This document shows positions 45,683 to 53,706 of a DNA stretch of 64,000 bases, in pieces. Made by a program: the position numbers and the translations under genes. The DNA comes from an uncultured Bacteroidales bacterium. GTDB taxonomy: Bacteria; Bacteroidota; Bacteroidia; Bacteroidales; Bacteroidaceae. The notes below the pieces were generated by a model. That model had not been told where the DNA came from. It worked only from the letters and a program-made list of their open reading frames with translations, and did no database searches. Location: positions 139,164 to 203,163 of the forward strand of contig CADCHQ010000010.1 in NCBI GenBank assembly GCA_902801325.1, read 5' to 3'. Numbering within the stretch: position 1 is the stretch's first letter; each line of letters begins with the position of its first letter.

Positions 45683-47167
45683 CTACAGGTCCCGTCCAGG
45701 CTTCAGTTGCTGGGCATCGTCGAAGGTGAGAATGGCATTGCAAAGTGTGGCTGCAAGGTTGGAACCTCCCTTCCGTCCCTCGACGATGATCTTAGGTATT
45801 TGCTTCAGTGTCTTGACGGCATGTTTGCTTTCGCAGACATGCACGAAGCCCACGGGGGCAGCAATGATGCCGACAGGTTGCATCTGTCCCTTGCGTACAA
45901 GGTCGCAAATCTCAAAGAGGGCTGTTGGGGCATTCCCCACGACATACAATGCCTCCGGATATTCCTCGGCTGCCAACCGCATGCAGGCCTGACTGCGGGT
46001 GATGCCCTTCTCTTCGGCTATCTGTTTGGAACTTGGGTCGTTGATGTAGCAATGCACCTCGATGCCGAGCCTTTCCAATGCACCCTTGCGAATGCCGCTG
46101 GCTGCCATCGTAACGTCGGTCACGATGTGTCGAAGTGTGCCGTCCTTTACCTTGTTATATAGTATTTCCGTGGCGCGTTCGTCCATCCATAGGCACTCTT
46201 CCATGCCGAAGTCCACGGTCGTGTGGATGGCATGGAGCAATGGCCACAGTCGCCACACGGGCACATCGGGATTCTGCATCTCGGAGCGTATGGTGCGGAA
46301 CGACTCGTTCATGATTTGCTGGCCAACACCTCCCTCTCCTTGGGAGAGGGCTGGGGTGAGGTTATACCCTCGGGGCGTGATGAAACGGTCCTGCCATGTA
46401 TACGACTGGCTGTTGCCGACGATGACGACGGTGAACATGTCTACTTGTTCGGGGTCGAACTCTCCGAGGGTCGTCAAGGTTACGGTCTCGTCCTCGCGTC
46501 CCGCCTGCCGGACATAGCCGACGGGCGTTTCGGGCGAACGGCCTTCCTGCAGGAAAATTTCGATGAGGCGATGGAGTTGCCAATAGCGGTCGTTCGATTT
46601 TGGGTTATAGATGGCTGTCACGAAGTCGCCGATGGCGGCGGCTCGGATGCGTCGCTCGATGGTTGCCCAAGGCGTCATCAGGTCGGAAAGGGACAGAACG
46701 CAGAAATCATGCCCCATGGGGCAACCAAGCAATGATGCCGCTTTTTGAAAGGCAGAGATGCCTGGGAGGACGATTATCTCAGGTCCTTCTCCCTGCTCCC
46801 CCTGTTGGGGGAAGGGCATTCCTTCCTCTTGAGGGCTTTGAGCGGGGCGAGGGGTCGCCATTTCAAAGATGAGTGGAGCCATGCCGTAGATACCTGCGTC
46901 ACCCGAGGAGATAACCACCACGTCCTTTCCCTCTTGGGCCAAGGCAAAGGCCTGTTGGGCCCGTTCGCGTTCGCGCTTCATGCCAGTGTCGATGCACTGG
47001 CAACCGGACTTCACGTAAGGTTCAATGAACTGGAAGTAATATTTATAGCCCACCACGACATCGGCCTTGCTGACAACTTCGATGACTGCCGGCGTGATGT
47101 CTTCCTTGCTGCCCGGCCCTATGCCGGCGATGGTTATCTTTCCTTTCGCCATTTCTTCATTTGCCAT
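45683..47167 (-). CDS. Fused CobJ/CbiH (precorrin-3B C17-methyltransferase) and CbiC (precorrin-8X methylmutase)
   Basis: 494 residues. Residues about 7-270 are CobJ/CbiH (GKITIAGIGPGSKEDITPAVIEVVSKADVVVGYKYY, VISSGDAGIYGMA, LPGISAFQKAASLLG, DFCVLSLSDLMTPW, GNSQSYTWQDRFITPRGY). Residues about 290-494 are CbiC (RLWPLLHAIHTTVDFGMEECL, DVTMAASGIRKGALERLG, VGNAPTALFEIC, IAAPVGFVHVCESK). The chain carries two palindromic insertions: one within CobJ after FEMA (46786-46856) and one exactly at the CobJ-CbiC joint (46329-46362). The start may be Met1 (47167) or Met6 (47152). A 35-base TTCAATCTTCAAT filler separates it from cobL. Confidence 0.93.
   Translation of the reverse strand: MANEEMAKGKITIAGIGPGSKEDITPAVIEVVSKADVVVGYKYYFQFIEPYVKSGCQCIDTGMKRERERAQQAFALAQEGKDVVVISSGDAGIYGMAPLIFEMATPRPAQSPQEEGMPFPQQGEQGEGPEIIVLPGISAFQKAASLLGCPMGHDFCVLSLSDLMTPWATIERRIRAAAIGDFVTAIYNPKSNDRYWQLHRLIEIFLQEGRSPETPVGYVRQAGREDETVTLTTLGEFDPEQVDMFTVVIVGNSQSYTWQDRFITPRGYNLTPALSQGEGGVGQQIMNESFRTIRSEMQNPDVPVWRLWPLLHAIHTTVDFGMEECLWMDERATEILYNKVKDGTLRHIVTDVTMAASGIRKGALERLGIEVHCYINDPSSKQIAEEKGITRSQACMRLAAEEYPEALYVVGNAPTALFEICDLVRKGQMQPVGIIAAPVGFVHVCESKHAVKTLKQIPKIIVEGRKGGSNLAATLCNAILTFDDAQQLKPGRDL
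46329..46362. repeat. In-frame palindromic element at the CobJ-CbiC fusion joint
   Basis: CCCTCTCC (46332-46339) and GGAGAGGG (46343-46350) form a perfect 8-bp stem around TTG, followed by CTGGGGTGAGG on the plus strand. The orientation is opposite to the copy in cbiD. It encodes NLTPALSQGEGG in the interdomain linker. Confidence 0.85.
46786..46856. repeat. In-frame palindromic element(s) inside the CobJ domain
   Basis: CTCCCCCTGTTGGGGGAAGGG forms a CCCCC/GGGGG hairpin, and a second block (CTTGAGGGC ... GCGGGGCGAGGGG) follows within 30 bases, so this is one long or two degenerate copies. It encodes a 24-residue Pro/Gln/Glu/Gly-rich insert (from TPRPAQSPQEEG) between two conserved CobJ segments. 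Confidence 0.7.
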
Positions 47168-47819
47168 TTACCATTCCTCTTTGGAATTCATTGTCAATAA
47201 GCGTGTCCTTTCTGCTTGCGTCGCCTGTTCTGACGGCATCCGCCAGTTCGTTGGTAAACCTCACAAGAGCATTATCCTCTCTTCTCGCTTTTGCCCGCTG
47301 CCCATCGATGAAATACTCCCAACTTGTGCCATCCAATGTAGCGTCCATCTTTTTCTCAGCGTTACCGACCGCAGTTGTCCATATCGCTTTCAGCATCTGC
47401 ACCTGTTCATCGGTAATGGCAAGCGAATAGGCCTGCACGTTTGGAGCCACATAGTCCTTTGGATGCTTCCGTGGCACCCATTTGCTATGTTTCTTATCTA
47501 CTTTTTTCAACTTGTGCAAGGCCTTGTATGTCGTGTGCCAGATGCTTTTATCCGCCTTCCTGCAAACAAGCGTATGAGTCGTGGAGTCGTAGGAAAGTGC
47601 CCATTCGGGAGAAAAAGAGGGCTGGCATACCACACCGAATTCCACATCCTTCGGCATGAGAAGCCGTGTCAGTTCATTGCGTGCGAATGTCATCTGCCGG
47701 CTGTTCTTCCACCATGTTTCGTCCTCACTATCGATACGTATGAGTCTTCCTTGTGCGGCCATTGTCAGCGTGACAAGGGTAAATAATACTGTGGATACGA
47801 CCTTCTTGTTCATATTCAA
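47157..47819 (-). CDS. Secreted protein of unknown function heading the corrin-ring operon
   Basis: 220 residues with a signal peptide (MNKKVVSTVLFTLVTLTMAAQG). The body is hydrophilic with no membrane segment; notable stretches are WWKNSRQMTFARNELTRLLMPKDVEFGVVCQPSFSPEW and KADKSIWHTTYKALHKLKKVDKKHSKW. I do not recognise a family. It has its own -7 box and overlaps the start of cobJ-cbiC by 11 bases, so it is the first gene of the corrin operon and translationally coupled to it. A periplasmic role linked to tetrapyrrole or cobalt handling is possible from position only. Confidence 0.7.
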   Translation of the reverse strand: MNMNKKVVSTVLFTLVTLTMAAQGRLIRIDSEDETWWKNSRQMTFARNELTRLLMPKDVEFGVVCQPSFSPEWALSYDSTTHTLVCRKADKSIWHTTYKALHKLKKVDKKHSKWVPRKHPKDYVAPNVQAYSLAITDEQVQMLKAIWTTAVGNAEKKMDATLDGTSWEYFIDGQRAKARREDNALVRFTNELADAVRTGDASRKDTLIDNEFQRGMVNGK

Positions 47820-47843
47820 TTATTGTCTATGTCTTCTCGTTTG

Positions 47844-47851
47844 CAAAGATA
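47844..47851 (-). promoter_or_regulatory. -7 promoter box TATCTTTG of the corrin-ring operon
   Basis: CAAAGATA at 47844-47851 reads TATCTTTG on the minus strand, 25 bases before ATG 47819. The five-gene corrin operon therefore seems to start here, outside the riboswitch-controlled transcript. Confidence 0.55.
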
Positions 47852-47878
47852 AGAAATAATTATGAATTATGCATTGTT

Positions 47879-49972
47879 TCAGTACGTCATTCTCAGGCTT
47901 GCGATGAAGGAGCGTCCGGGGTTGATGGTGGAGTAGTTGGAGTTCCAGGGCGAAGTGTCGCGCTGGTTGAACAGGTTTTCGATGCCCACGCCGGGTTCGA
48001 GGGTGAAGTGACGGAGCGAAACGGTGTGACGGGTGGTGATGTCCCATTGGCCGATGCCGTCGGCGTAGCCGTATGTCGAGCTGTAGCGGCGGCTCTGTAT
48101 GTGACCGTTGAGCGTGATGTTCAGATGGTAGGCCTTCCACGTCTTGTCCCACGATGCCATGACGTTGCCCACGTGGCGCACACTCTTGTCGACGGGCGAT
48201 GTGGTGACAACGTAGGTTTGCGTGTTCTTGTCTAGCGTCTGGGTCTTGGCCTCCGAGTCGGTGAACGTGTAACCACCGCCGAGTGTCAGGCCGTAGGGCA
48301 GGAGAAACTTTACCGAGGCACTGATGCCACGCAGTGTGGCGCGGTCGATGTTGTCGCGTTGTCGCAGGGTCTTCCACCCTTCTGCCTGGATGCCGGTCAG
48401 GTGGGCATCGGCGTCGATTTCGGCCTGCGTCATGGTGCGGTAGTTTATCATGTCGCGAATCTTGTTCATGAAAGCGCTGACGCTCAGACTCACCCACGAA
48501 TTGCTGTATTCGGCATTGATGTTCAGGAAGTGGTTCTTCTCGGGCTTCAGGCTGGGGTTGTAGAGCGTGTATCGCGAAGCCGTCTTGGCCTGGTCGGTGG
48601 CATAGAGTTGGGAGAGGGTGGGGGTTCGGTAGCCCCCGGCATACGAAGCACGCAGGCGGAATCCTCGGATGTGATAGAAGAGACCCACGTTGGGCGTGAA
48701 GGCAGCACCGAAGTGGTCGTTCTGCGTGTAGCGAACGCCAACGACGCCCTCCAGTCCCTTGACTATCTTCACCTCATCCTGGGCAAAGAGGTTGTAGGTG
48801 TTCGTGGTCTCGAAGTCGATGTGGTCGCTCTCGCTGTGCAGACTCTCCTGCACAAACTCTGCTCCGGCCGATAGCTTGTTCCAGTCGGCCAGTCGGAAGA
48901 TGACGCGCAAGGCCTCGTTGACGTAGTGGGTGCGCTTGCGCGTCTCGTCATAGGCCTCCTTGTCGGCGGTCTGCCAGTAGTCGTAGCGCGAATCGAAGTT
49001 GTCGCTGTAGGCATCGAGATAGACGTGGATGCGCTGATTGGGTGCCCATCGTGCACCTCCGCCGTAGGTGTAAGAACGATGATGAAGGTCGTAGGTGTAG
49101 GCCTGCTTCGGCGTGTAGGTGTAAGTTGTGGTTCCCGTGTCGTCGGTGCCCTTCTTCTGAGTGAAATAGGTGGCCGAACGGTCGCGGTCGGTCAGGTAGT
49201 CGTAGTAAGAACCCCGGAGATAGACCGACCATTGGTCATTGAATCGCCACTCCAGTTTCTCGCTGATGTTGTTGCTGTGATAGCCGGTGGACATGGGGCG
49301 CCCGGTGAGTTTCAGCACCGTGTTGTCCCCCTCCTCGAACTCCTGATAGCGGTTCACCTGCCACGAGTCGGCCTGGTGATGGGTGTAGGCCGTCTGACTG
49401 GAGAAATGGCCCTGATTGACGTCGATGTGAATGTCCTCGTCCATGCGTCCGTTGTTCAGCACGCGGGTGGTGGAGGAAGCCGATACGGGTTCCCGGTTGT
49501 CGTCTGTGATGATGTTGATGACGCCGGCGATGGCGTCCGAACCATAGAGGGCCGATGCCGCCCCGCTGAATATCTCTATGCGGCGGACGTTGTCCATCGA
49601 GATGCGGTTCCAGCGGTCGTCGCCCGATACGCGCTTGCCGTTCTCCAGGATGACGATGTAGTCATCGCTCACGCCGTTGAAGTTGATGAACGTGCCCATG
49701 CCGTTGGTGTGCGAAGTCACGGTGGTGGTCAGTTTGGTGAGTGCGTCCTGCAGGTTGGTGACCTGTGCATCGCGCAGTTCCTTGGCCGAGATGACCTTGA
49801 CGGCCACCGGCGACGTGTTGGCTCGTCGGTAGGTGCCCGTACCGGTGATGACTACGGGATTGAGTGTCTGGGTCCGTTCGGGTGCGATGCGCGCCGTATC
49901 ACGTTGCAGGGTTTGTGCCATGAGATTCGGGGCACATAAAAGTAGGGTGAGGATTGCCGCTTTATATTGCAT
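47879..49972 (-). CDS. TonB-dependent outer-membrane receptor (BtuB-like), second
   Basis: About 697 residues from ATG 49972 (MQYKAAILTLLLCAPNLMAQ, signal peptide); several ATGs lie just upstream (49978 and beyond), so the start is uncertain. The plug domain has VVITGTGTYRRANTSPVAVKVISAKELRDAQVTNLQDAL and IEIFSGAASALYGSDAIAGVINIIT. The barrel ends in GRSFIASLRMTY with the usual terminal aromatic. The gene is separated from the CbiK gene by a strong terminator and by the 22-bp palindrome array, so it is regulated separately. It likely imports a cobamide, corrinoid or related tetrapyrrole. Confidence 0.88.
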   Translation of the reverse strand: MQYKAAILTLLLCAPNLMAQTLQRDTARIAPERTQTLNPVVITGTGTYRRANTSPVAVKVISAKELRDAQVTNLQDALTKLTTTVTSHTNGMGTFINFNGVSDDYIVILENGKRVSGDDRWNRISMDNVRRIEIFSGAASALYGSDAIAGVINIITDDNREPVSASSTTRVLNNGRMDEDIHIDVNQGHFSSQTAYTHHQADSWQVNRYQEFEEGDNTVLKLTGRPMSTGYHSNNISEKLEWRFNDQWSVYLRGSYYDYLTDRDRSATYFTQKKGTDDTGTTTYTYTPKQAYTYDLHHRSYTYGGGARWAPNQRIHVYLDAYSDNFDSRYDYWQTADKEAYDETRKRTHYVNEALRVIFRLADWNKLSAGAEFVQESLHSESDHIDFETTNTYNLFAQDEVKIVKGLEGVVGVRYTQNDHFGAAFTPNVGLFYHIRGFRLRASYAGGYRTPTLSQLYATDQAKTASRYTLYNPSLKPEKNHFLNINAEYSNSWVSLSVSAFMNKIRDMINYRTMTQAEIDADAHLTGIQAEGWKTLRQRDNIDRATLRGISASVKFLLPYGLTLGGGYTFTDSEAKTQTLDKNTQTYVVTTSPVDKSVRHVGNVMASWDKTWKAYHLNITLNGHIQSRRYSSTYGYADGIGQWDITTRHTVSLRHFTLEPGVGIENLFNQRDTSPWNSNYSTINPGRSFIASLRMTY

Positions 49973-50000
49973 GTTCATCATCATTATACTGCTTAGCGTC

Positions 50001-50060
50001 GTGCCATTAATGGCACAGGTTTGTGCCACTTATGGCACGGGGTTGTGCCATCAATGGCAC
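50001..50060. repeat. Three 16-bp palindromes at exact 22-bp period before the second TonB gene
   Basis: GTGCCATTAATGGCAC (50001-50016, a perfect palindrome), GTGCCACTTATGGCAC (50023-50038) and GTGCCATCAATGGCAC (50045-50060). The spacing is exactly 22 bp and the 6-base linkers differ. The array lies 29-88 bases upstream of ATG 49972, where a promoter must lie because a terminator stands just behind it. I find no standard TAnnTTTG box here, which suggests a regulator-dependent promoter, or hairpins acting in the mRNA leader. Confidence 0.85.
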
Positions 50061-50113
50061 AAATGGGTACTATATAATGCTTCGGGAAGAGCTTTGTCTT
50101 GTTTGGAGAAAAA

Positions 50114-50147
50114 CTCCGCACGGTGTCCGACGGACACACGTGCAGAG
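50114..50147 (-). terminator. Terminator after the cbiK gene
   Basis: On the minus strand CTCTGCACGTGTGTCC pairs with GGACACCGTGCGGAG around GTC, with small mismatches, and runs directly into TTTTT. It ends the riboswitch-TonB-cbiK transcript. Confidence 0.8.
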
Positions 50148-50197
50148 TCACCTTACATATATAAATAGAGTTTAGAAAGAGAGTCCTCAGTCAGTCT

Positions 50198-51346
50198 TTA
50201 CTCAGGATTCTTCGAGTGGTAGTAGTCGAGAGCCTCACCGTCGATGGCAGCCTTGGTGTGACCCATCCAGATGGCACGTACGGTGGGAAGTTCGAGCAGA
50301 CCCTTTTCAATCATGGTCTCGTTGGTGCAGGTGAAACCCGAACCCTTGGCGTTGAAGAAGGTTTTCCAACTGCAGTCCTCCACTTCGCCTTCCTCGTTGG
50401 CAAGGGCCAGCAACTGGTCGATGGTGTAGTTGTTCTCGTCGATGCCTTCGGGCAGGTCGTCGCCAGCCATGTCGTTGTGACCATGGTCGCCATCGATAGA
50501 CATCAAGGGATGGCAATAGACCTTGCGACTGCCGTCGTTAAGACCGGCCTCCTTCATGCGGGCATAGACATGGGTTTTGAAGTTCTTCATCATGTCCACG
50601 GTACCCACGAAGTAGTTGGGGCTGTAGGTATGCAGTGCCTCTTCCAGTTCGGTGTAGCGCACGTTGGCCTTGTAGGTGTCGTAGGTGTCGGGGTTACCAT
50701 GTCCCATGAAGGCCACGACGTTGGTCTTTGCCTGTGTCTTGTAAAGGTCGTTTAGTGCCTTGGCAACGGCAGGCACGTCTGCTTCCTTGTCCTGCAGCAG
50801 GGGCACACCCAGCTTCAGGGTTACGTTGGCCAGGTAGTTGTCATCGATGTCACCATTGGAGTTGTTGGCAAAATCCTTGATGTAGTTGATGACACGCGTG
50901 TACTCCTCACCAGGGATAACCTGCAACGACTGCACTACGATTTCCTCATAGCGTACGCCATCCTGAGCAAAAGCCGTGAGCCAGAAGGGAGGTGCATAGT
51001 AATTGCGGATTTCTGCGCCGTCGGCTGCATTCTCACCGGCAGCGGCACGGTTGATGCAGATGGCTGAAGAGTAGGAGAGGAATACGTCGTAGTCCTTGAA
51101 GCGAGCGTCCTGCTTGTAGGCCTCGATGGTCGTGTCGAAAGCATTGAAAGCCTGCTGCCAGGTAGAGCCGAAAGCAACCAACAGGATGACCTTGTTGTGC
51201 TTCTTCTGTGCCTTTACGGTCTTGTTTACTGTGTTTTGGTAAGCGGCGTAGTTGTACACGGGGTCGTCGTCATCGTCACAAGCAGTGAAACTGACGCCGG
51301 CGATGATGGCCATCATGACCACCATCAAAGTCTTAATCTTGTTCAT
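50198..51346 (-). CDS. cbiK: Lipoprotein sirohydrochlorin cobaltochelatase (CbiK)
   Basis: 382 residues. CbiK inserts Co2+ (or Fe2+) into sirohydrochlorin in the anaerobic pathway. Here it carries a lipoprotein signal, MNKIKTLMVVMMAIIAGVSFTAC with the acylated Cys at 23, followed by five Asp. Acidic residues directly after the cysteine are known in Bacteroidetes as a surface-export signal, so this copy is probably on the outer membrane, perhaps on the cell surface. The chelatase core includes LLVAFGSTWQQAFNAFDTTIEA, VVAFMGHGNPDTY (metal His) and the CHPLMSIDGDHGHNDMAGDD loop. It overlaps the upstream TonB receptor by 14 bases. Such exported CbiK relatives can act as metal-porphyrin binding proteins instead of biosynthetic enzymes. 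Confidence 0.9.
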   Translation of the reverse strand: MNKIKTLMVVMMAIIAGVSFTACDDDDDPVYNYAAYQNTVNKTVKAQKKHNKVILLVAFGSTWQQAFNAFDTTIEAYKQDARFKDYDVFLSYSSAICINRAAAGENAADGAEIRNYYAPPFWLTAFAQDGVRYEEIVVQSLQVIPGEEYTRVINYIKDFANNSNGDIDDNYLANVTLKLGVPLLQDKEADVPAVAKALNDLYKTQAKTNVVAFMGHGNPDTYDTYKANVRYTELEEALHTYSPNYFVGTVDMMKNFKTHVYARMKEAGLNDGSRKVYCHPLMSIDGDHGHNDMAGDDLPEGIDENNYTIDQLLALANEEGEVEDCSWKTFFNAKGSGFTCTNETMIEKGLLELPTVRAIWMGHTKAAIDGEALDYYHSKNPE

Positions 51347-53543
51347 CTTGATTAGTGTTTTTAGATTGTTTATTAATTGGGTTGACTATTTTCTTTCCTT
51401 GGTTGAATCGGATGGTCAGTGCCGCATAGACGGTGGTGCCTGGCGTCGTTGTACCGAGGTGAAGGCCGTGGGGCGTACGGTCACGATAGTTCAGGACATT
51501 GTCAACTCCCGCCTCCAGGCGATAGAGCAGTCCGCGCCCTTTGGCTTTAGTTCTTAGTGCTTGCGCTTCGTAGTTGGCCGTCACCTTCCAAAGGTGGTAG
51601 CCCTTGCCGTTGCCGTCTATCTGATAGTAGCGCCTCGACGACATGCGTCCGTACAGTCCCACGCCTATCCTCCCCCTTTCCCCTCCGAGGGAAGAGGCAT
51701 GAGCCGCCTTGTTTGCTTTAAGGTTTTTGGCCCACACAATGGAGACGTTGCCCTTGTGGTGTGCCATGCCGTCGATGGTGACCTGGTGCATGCGGTCGTG
51801 GTTGGTGTCGTACTGGTTGGCCTCGGTGTCGAGGTAATTGTAGCCCAAGGCGAAGGAGAGCTCCTTCCAGGTGTAGCGTGCCGACAGGTCGATGCCCCAT
51901 GTGCGTGCGTCCTCGATGTTCTGGTACTGGCGCGTCTTCACGGGGTCGTACTGCACCAGGTATTCTGCGGGAGCCTGATAGTTGGGGATGGTGACGAGGG
52001 CAATCATGTCCCTTACCTTATTATAATAGGCCGTCAGTGTGACGTTGAGTCCGCCCCTCGTGTATTCGCCTCCCAGCGAGAAGTAGTTGCTCGTCTGCGG
52101 TTTCAGGCCTGTGTTGCCCAGATACAGGTAGGTGCCGCTCATCTGGCGCACGTAGCGATAGTAGAGTTCCTTCGTAGTCGGAGTCTTGAACCCCTGGCTC
52201 CATTGTGCACGGATGCGCCAGGGTTGGCCGATGCTCCACAGTGCTGAAGCTTTTGGTGTCAGACGTATGCCGAACTGCTCGTTCCAGTTGAGTCGCAGAC
52301 CTCCTGCCAGATGCAGTGACATGTTATTCCTGAAGTCTTGTTGCCATTCGTCTTGAGCATAGAGTGCCGTGGTCCAGTTACTTACTGTCGAGCCTGCTAC
52401 TCGTGTGGGCGACCGCAACCAGTCGTGGCGATACTCTGCTCCGGCATTCAACCGATTGCCCTGGGGCAGCGTGAACACGCCCTTCAGTGCGGCCATTGTG
52501 CGTCGCTGGTCGCTCTGGAGTTGCGTTTGTCCAGGCAGATAGGGGTAGTAGGGGTAGTAGCGTGTGCCGGCACTCTTGTCATAGTCCTCAACCAATGTGT
52601 TGGCAGTGAACAGGTATTCGTAGGCATGACGGTTCCAGTCGACGTCCAGCGTTACCTGGTCGTATTTGTTCAGTTTCCACTGTCCGCCCACTGCTGCCGA
52701 CTGGTTGTGGTATTGCAGGTCGTAGGTGTGCACATCGTAGTGGGCATATTTGCCGTTGGGCCGATGGATGCGCTTGGCATAGAGACTGCCCGAGGCGTAG
52801 AGTTGCAAATCCTTGGTAATGTTGTAGGTCAGCCGTTCCGTCACTTGCCAGTTGGTGTAGCGGTTCACTGTCTTGTTCTTGGAGTCATAGATGGGCGGTT
52901 CCGTTCCCGCGGTGTGTTCTGTGGCTGTATTCTGCCAGCCGTCTGTGTGCCCGAGTTGGAAGTTCGTCAGCGAACCCCACTTGCCAAAGCGTAAACCCAG
53001 TCCGTTGTGTTGCCGCCAGTCGTTGTACATTCCACCGCGCGTTGTGCTTTCCATTAGCAGGCCCTGTTCGGTGTGTTTGCGTGTGATGATATTGATGACG
53101 CCCGCTATGGCATCGCTGCCGTACAAGGCCGATGAGGCTCCCTTCACGATTTCTATCTTCTCGATGGTGGCAGGGTCAATCATGGCCAGGTCGTTCTCGC
53201 CCCCCACGTCGCCGTGTATGCGTTTGCCATCAATGAGGATGAGGATGTAGGAGTTGCCCAGACCGTTCATCTGCATCTGGCTGCCCATGTCATCCTCGTT
53301 GAATGAAAAAGAGGCGGTCAGGCCTGAGAGGATGTCCTCTAGGCTCCGACCGCCGTACTGCTGCAGCATCTTATGGGTGATGACCTCCGTCTGTACGGGC
53401 GCATTCTTCAACAGGTGCTGAGTTCCAGTACCCGTAATGACAATCTCTTGGATCGTGTCCGTACGGAGAATTGTCTGTGCCAATAAAGTGGGACAAAGAC
53501 ACATGAGTGCCGTCCCGACCATTAGACTTAGTCTTCCTTTCAT
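51333..53543 (-). CDS. btuB: TonB-dependent outer-membrane receptor under the cobalamin riboswitch (BtuB-like)
   Basis: 736 residues from ATG 53543 (MKGRLSLMVGTALMCLCPTLLAQ). The in-frame ATG at 53684 begins inside riboswitch-proximal leader sequence and is rejected. Plug domain: IQEIVITGTGTQHLLKNAPVQTEVITHKML and IEIVKGASSALYGSDAIAGVINIITRK. The barrel ends at VYAALTIRF, but translation runs about 22 residues further into a hydrophilic tail that overlaps cbiK, unlike normal receptors. A palindromic element at 51668-51700 encodes SSLGGERGR in a loop. The riboswitch implies repression when adenosylcobalamin is plentiful, so corrinoid import is likely. Confidence 0.9.
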   Translation of the reverse strand: MKGRLSLMVGTALMCLCPTLLAQTILRTDTIQEIVITGTGTQHLLKNAPVQTEVITHKMLQQYGGRSLEDILSGLTASFSFNEDDMGSQMQMNGLGNSYILILIDGKRIHGDVGGENDLAMIDPATIEKIEIVKGASSALYGSDAIAGVINIITRKHTEQGLLMESTTRGGMYNDWRQHNGLGLRFGKWGSLTNFQLGHTDGWQNTATEHTAGTEPPIYDSKNKTVNRYTNWQVTERLTYNITKDLQLYASGSLYAKRIHRPNGKYAHYDVHTYDLQYHNQSAAVGGQWKLNKYDQVTLDVDWNRHAYEYLFTANTLVEDYDKSAGTRYYPYYPYLPGQTQLQSDQRRTMAALKGVFTLPQGNRLNAGAEYRHDWLRSPTRVAGSTVSNWTTALYAQDEWQQDFRNNMSLHLAGGLRLNWNEQFGIRLTPKASALWSIGQPWRIRAQWSQGFKTPTTKELYYRYVRQMSGTYLYLGNTGLKPQTSNYFSLGGEYTRGGLNVTLTAYYNKVRDMIALVTIPNYQAPAEYLVQYDPVKTRQYQNIEDARTWGIDLSARYTWKELSFALGYNYLDTEANQYDTNHDRMHQVTIDGMAHHKGNVSIVWAKNLKANKAAHASSLGGERGRIGVGLYGRMSSRRYYQIDGNGKGYHLWKVTANYEAQALRTKAKGRGLLYRLEAGVDNVLNYRDRTPHGLHLGTTTPGTTVYAALTIRFNQGKKIVNPINKQSKNTNQDEQD
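51668..51700 (-). repeat. In-frame palindromic element in the riboswitch-controlled TonB receptor
   Basis: On the minus strand CTTCCCTCGGAGGGGAA is followed by AGGGGGAGGATAGG, closely matching the second copy in cobQ (GGAGGGGGAAGGGGGAGG). It encodes SSLGGERGRI in a predicted barrel loop. Confidence 0.7.
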
Positions 53544-53594
53544 GTTTTCCGCCCTCGCTTGTTCCTGAGCGCGCGTACTATTTAGAATTGTCGC

Positions 53595-53706
53595 AATTGG
53601 ACTTGCTCCGTTATGCTTTTGCTCTTGGTAGGTTTGACTTCGTCGAGCCTTACCTTCGCTCGGCATAATTGGAGCTCGCTCCATTCTGCTCTCTCTCCTG
53701 GTAGGT
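53595..53706 (-). repeat. Degenerate tandem duplication at the riboswitch 3' edge
   Basis: The plus-strand segment 53667-53706 (starting AATTGGAGCTCGCTCC, ending TGGTAGGT) resembles 53595-53633 (starting AATTGGACTTGCTCCG, ending TGGTAGGT), offset 72 bases. The duplicated end includes half of the B12 box (ACCTACC on the minus strand). Between the copies lies the second copy of the dispersed TTTGACTTCGTCGAG / CTTCGCTCGGCA repeat (53634-53665). Confidence 0.6.

Noticed and set aside
48926..49939. 337-codon plus-strand ORF opposite the second TonB receptor
   Set aside because: Antisense shadow of a well-supported gene; no signal peptide or motif.
53544..53684. N-terminal extension of the TonB receptor from ATG 53684
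   Set aside because: It precedes a perfect signal peptide start at 53543 and consists of leader repeats.
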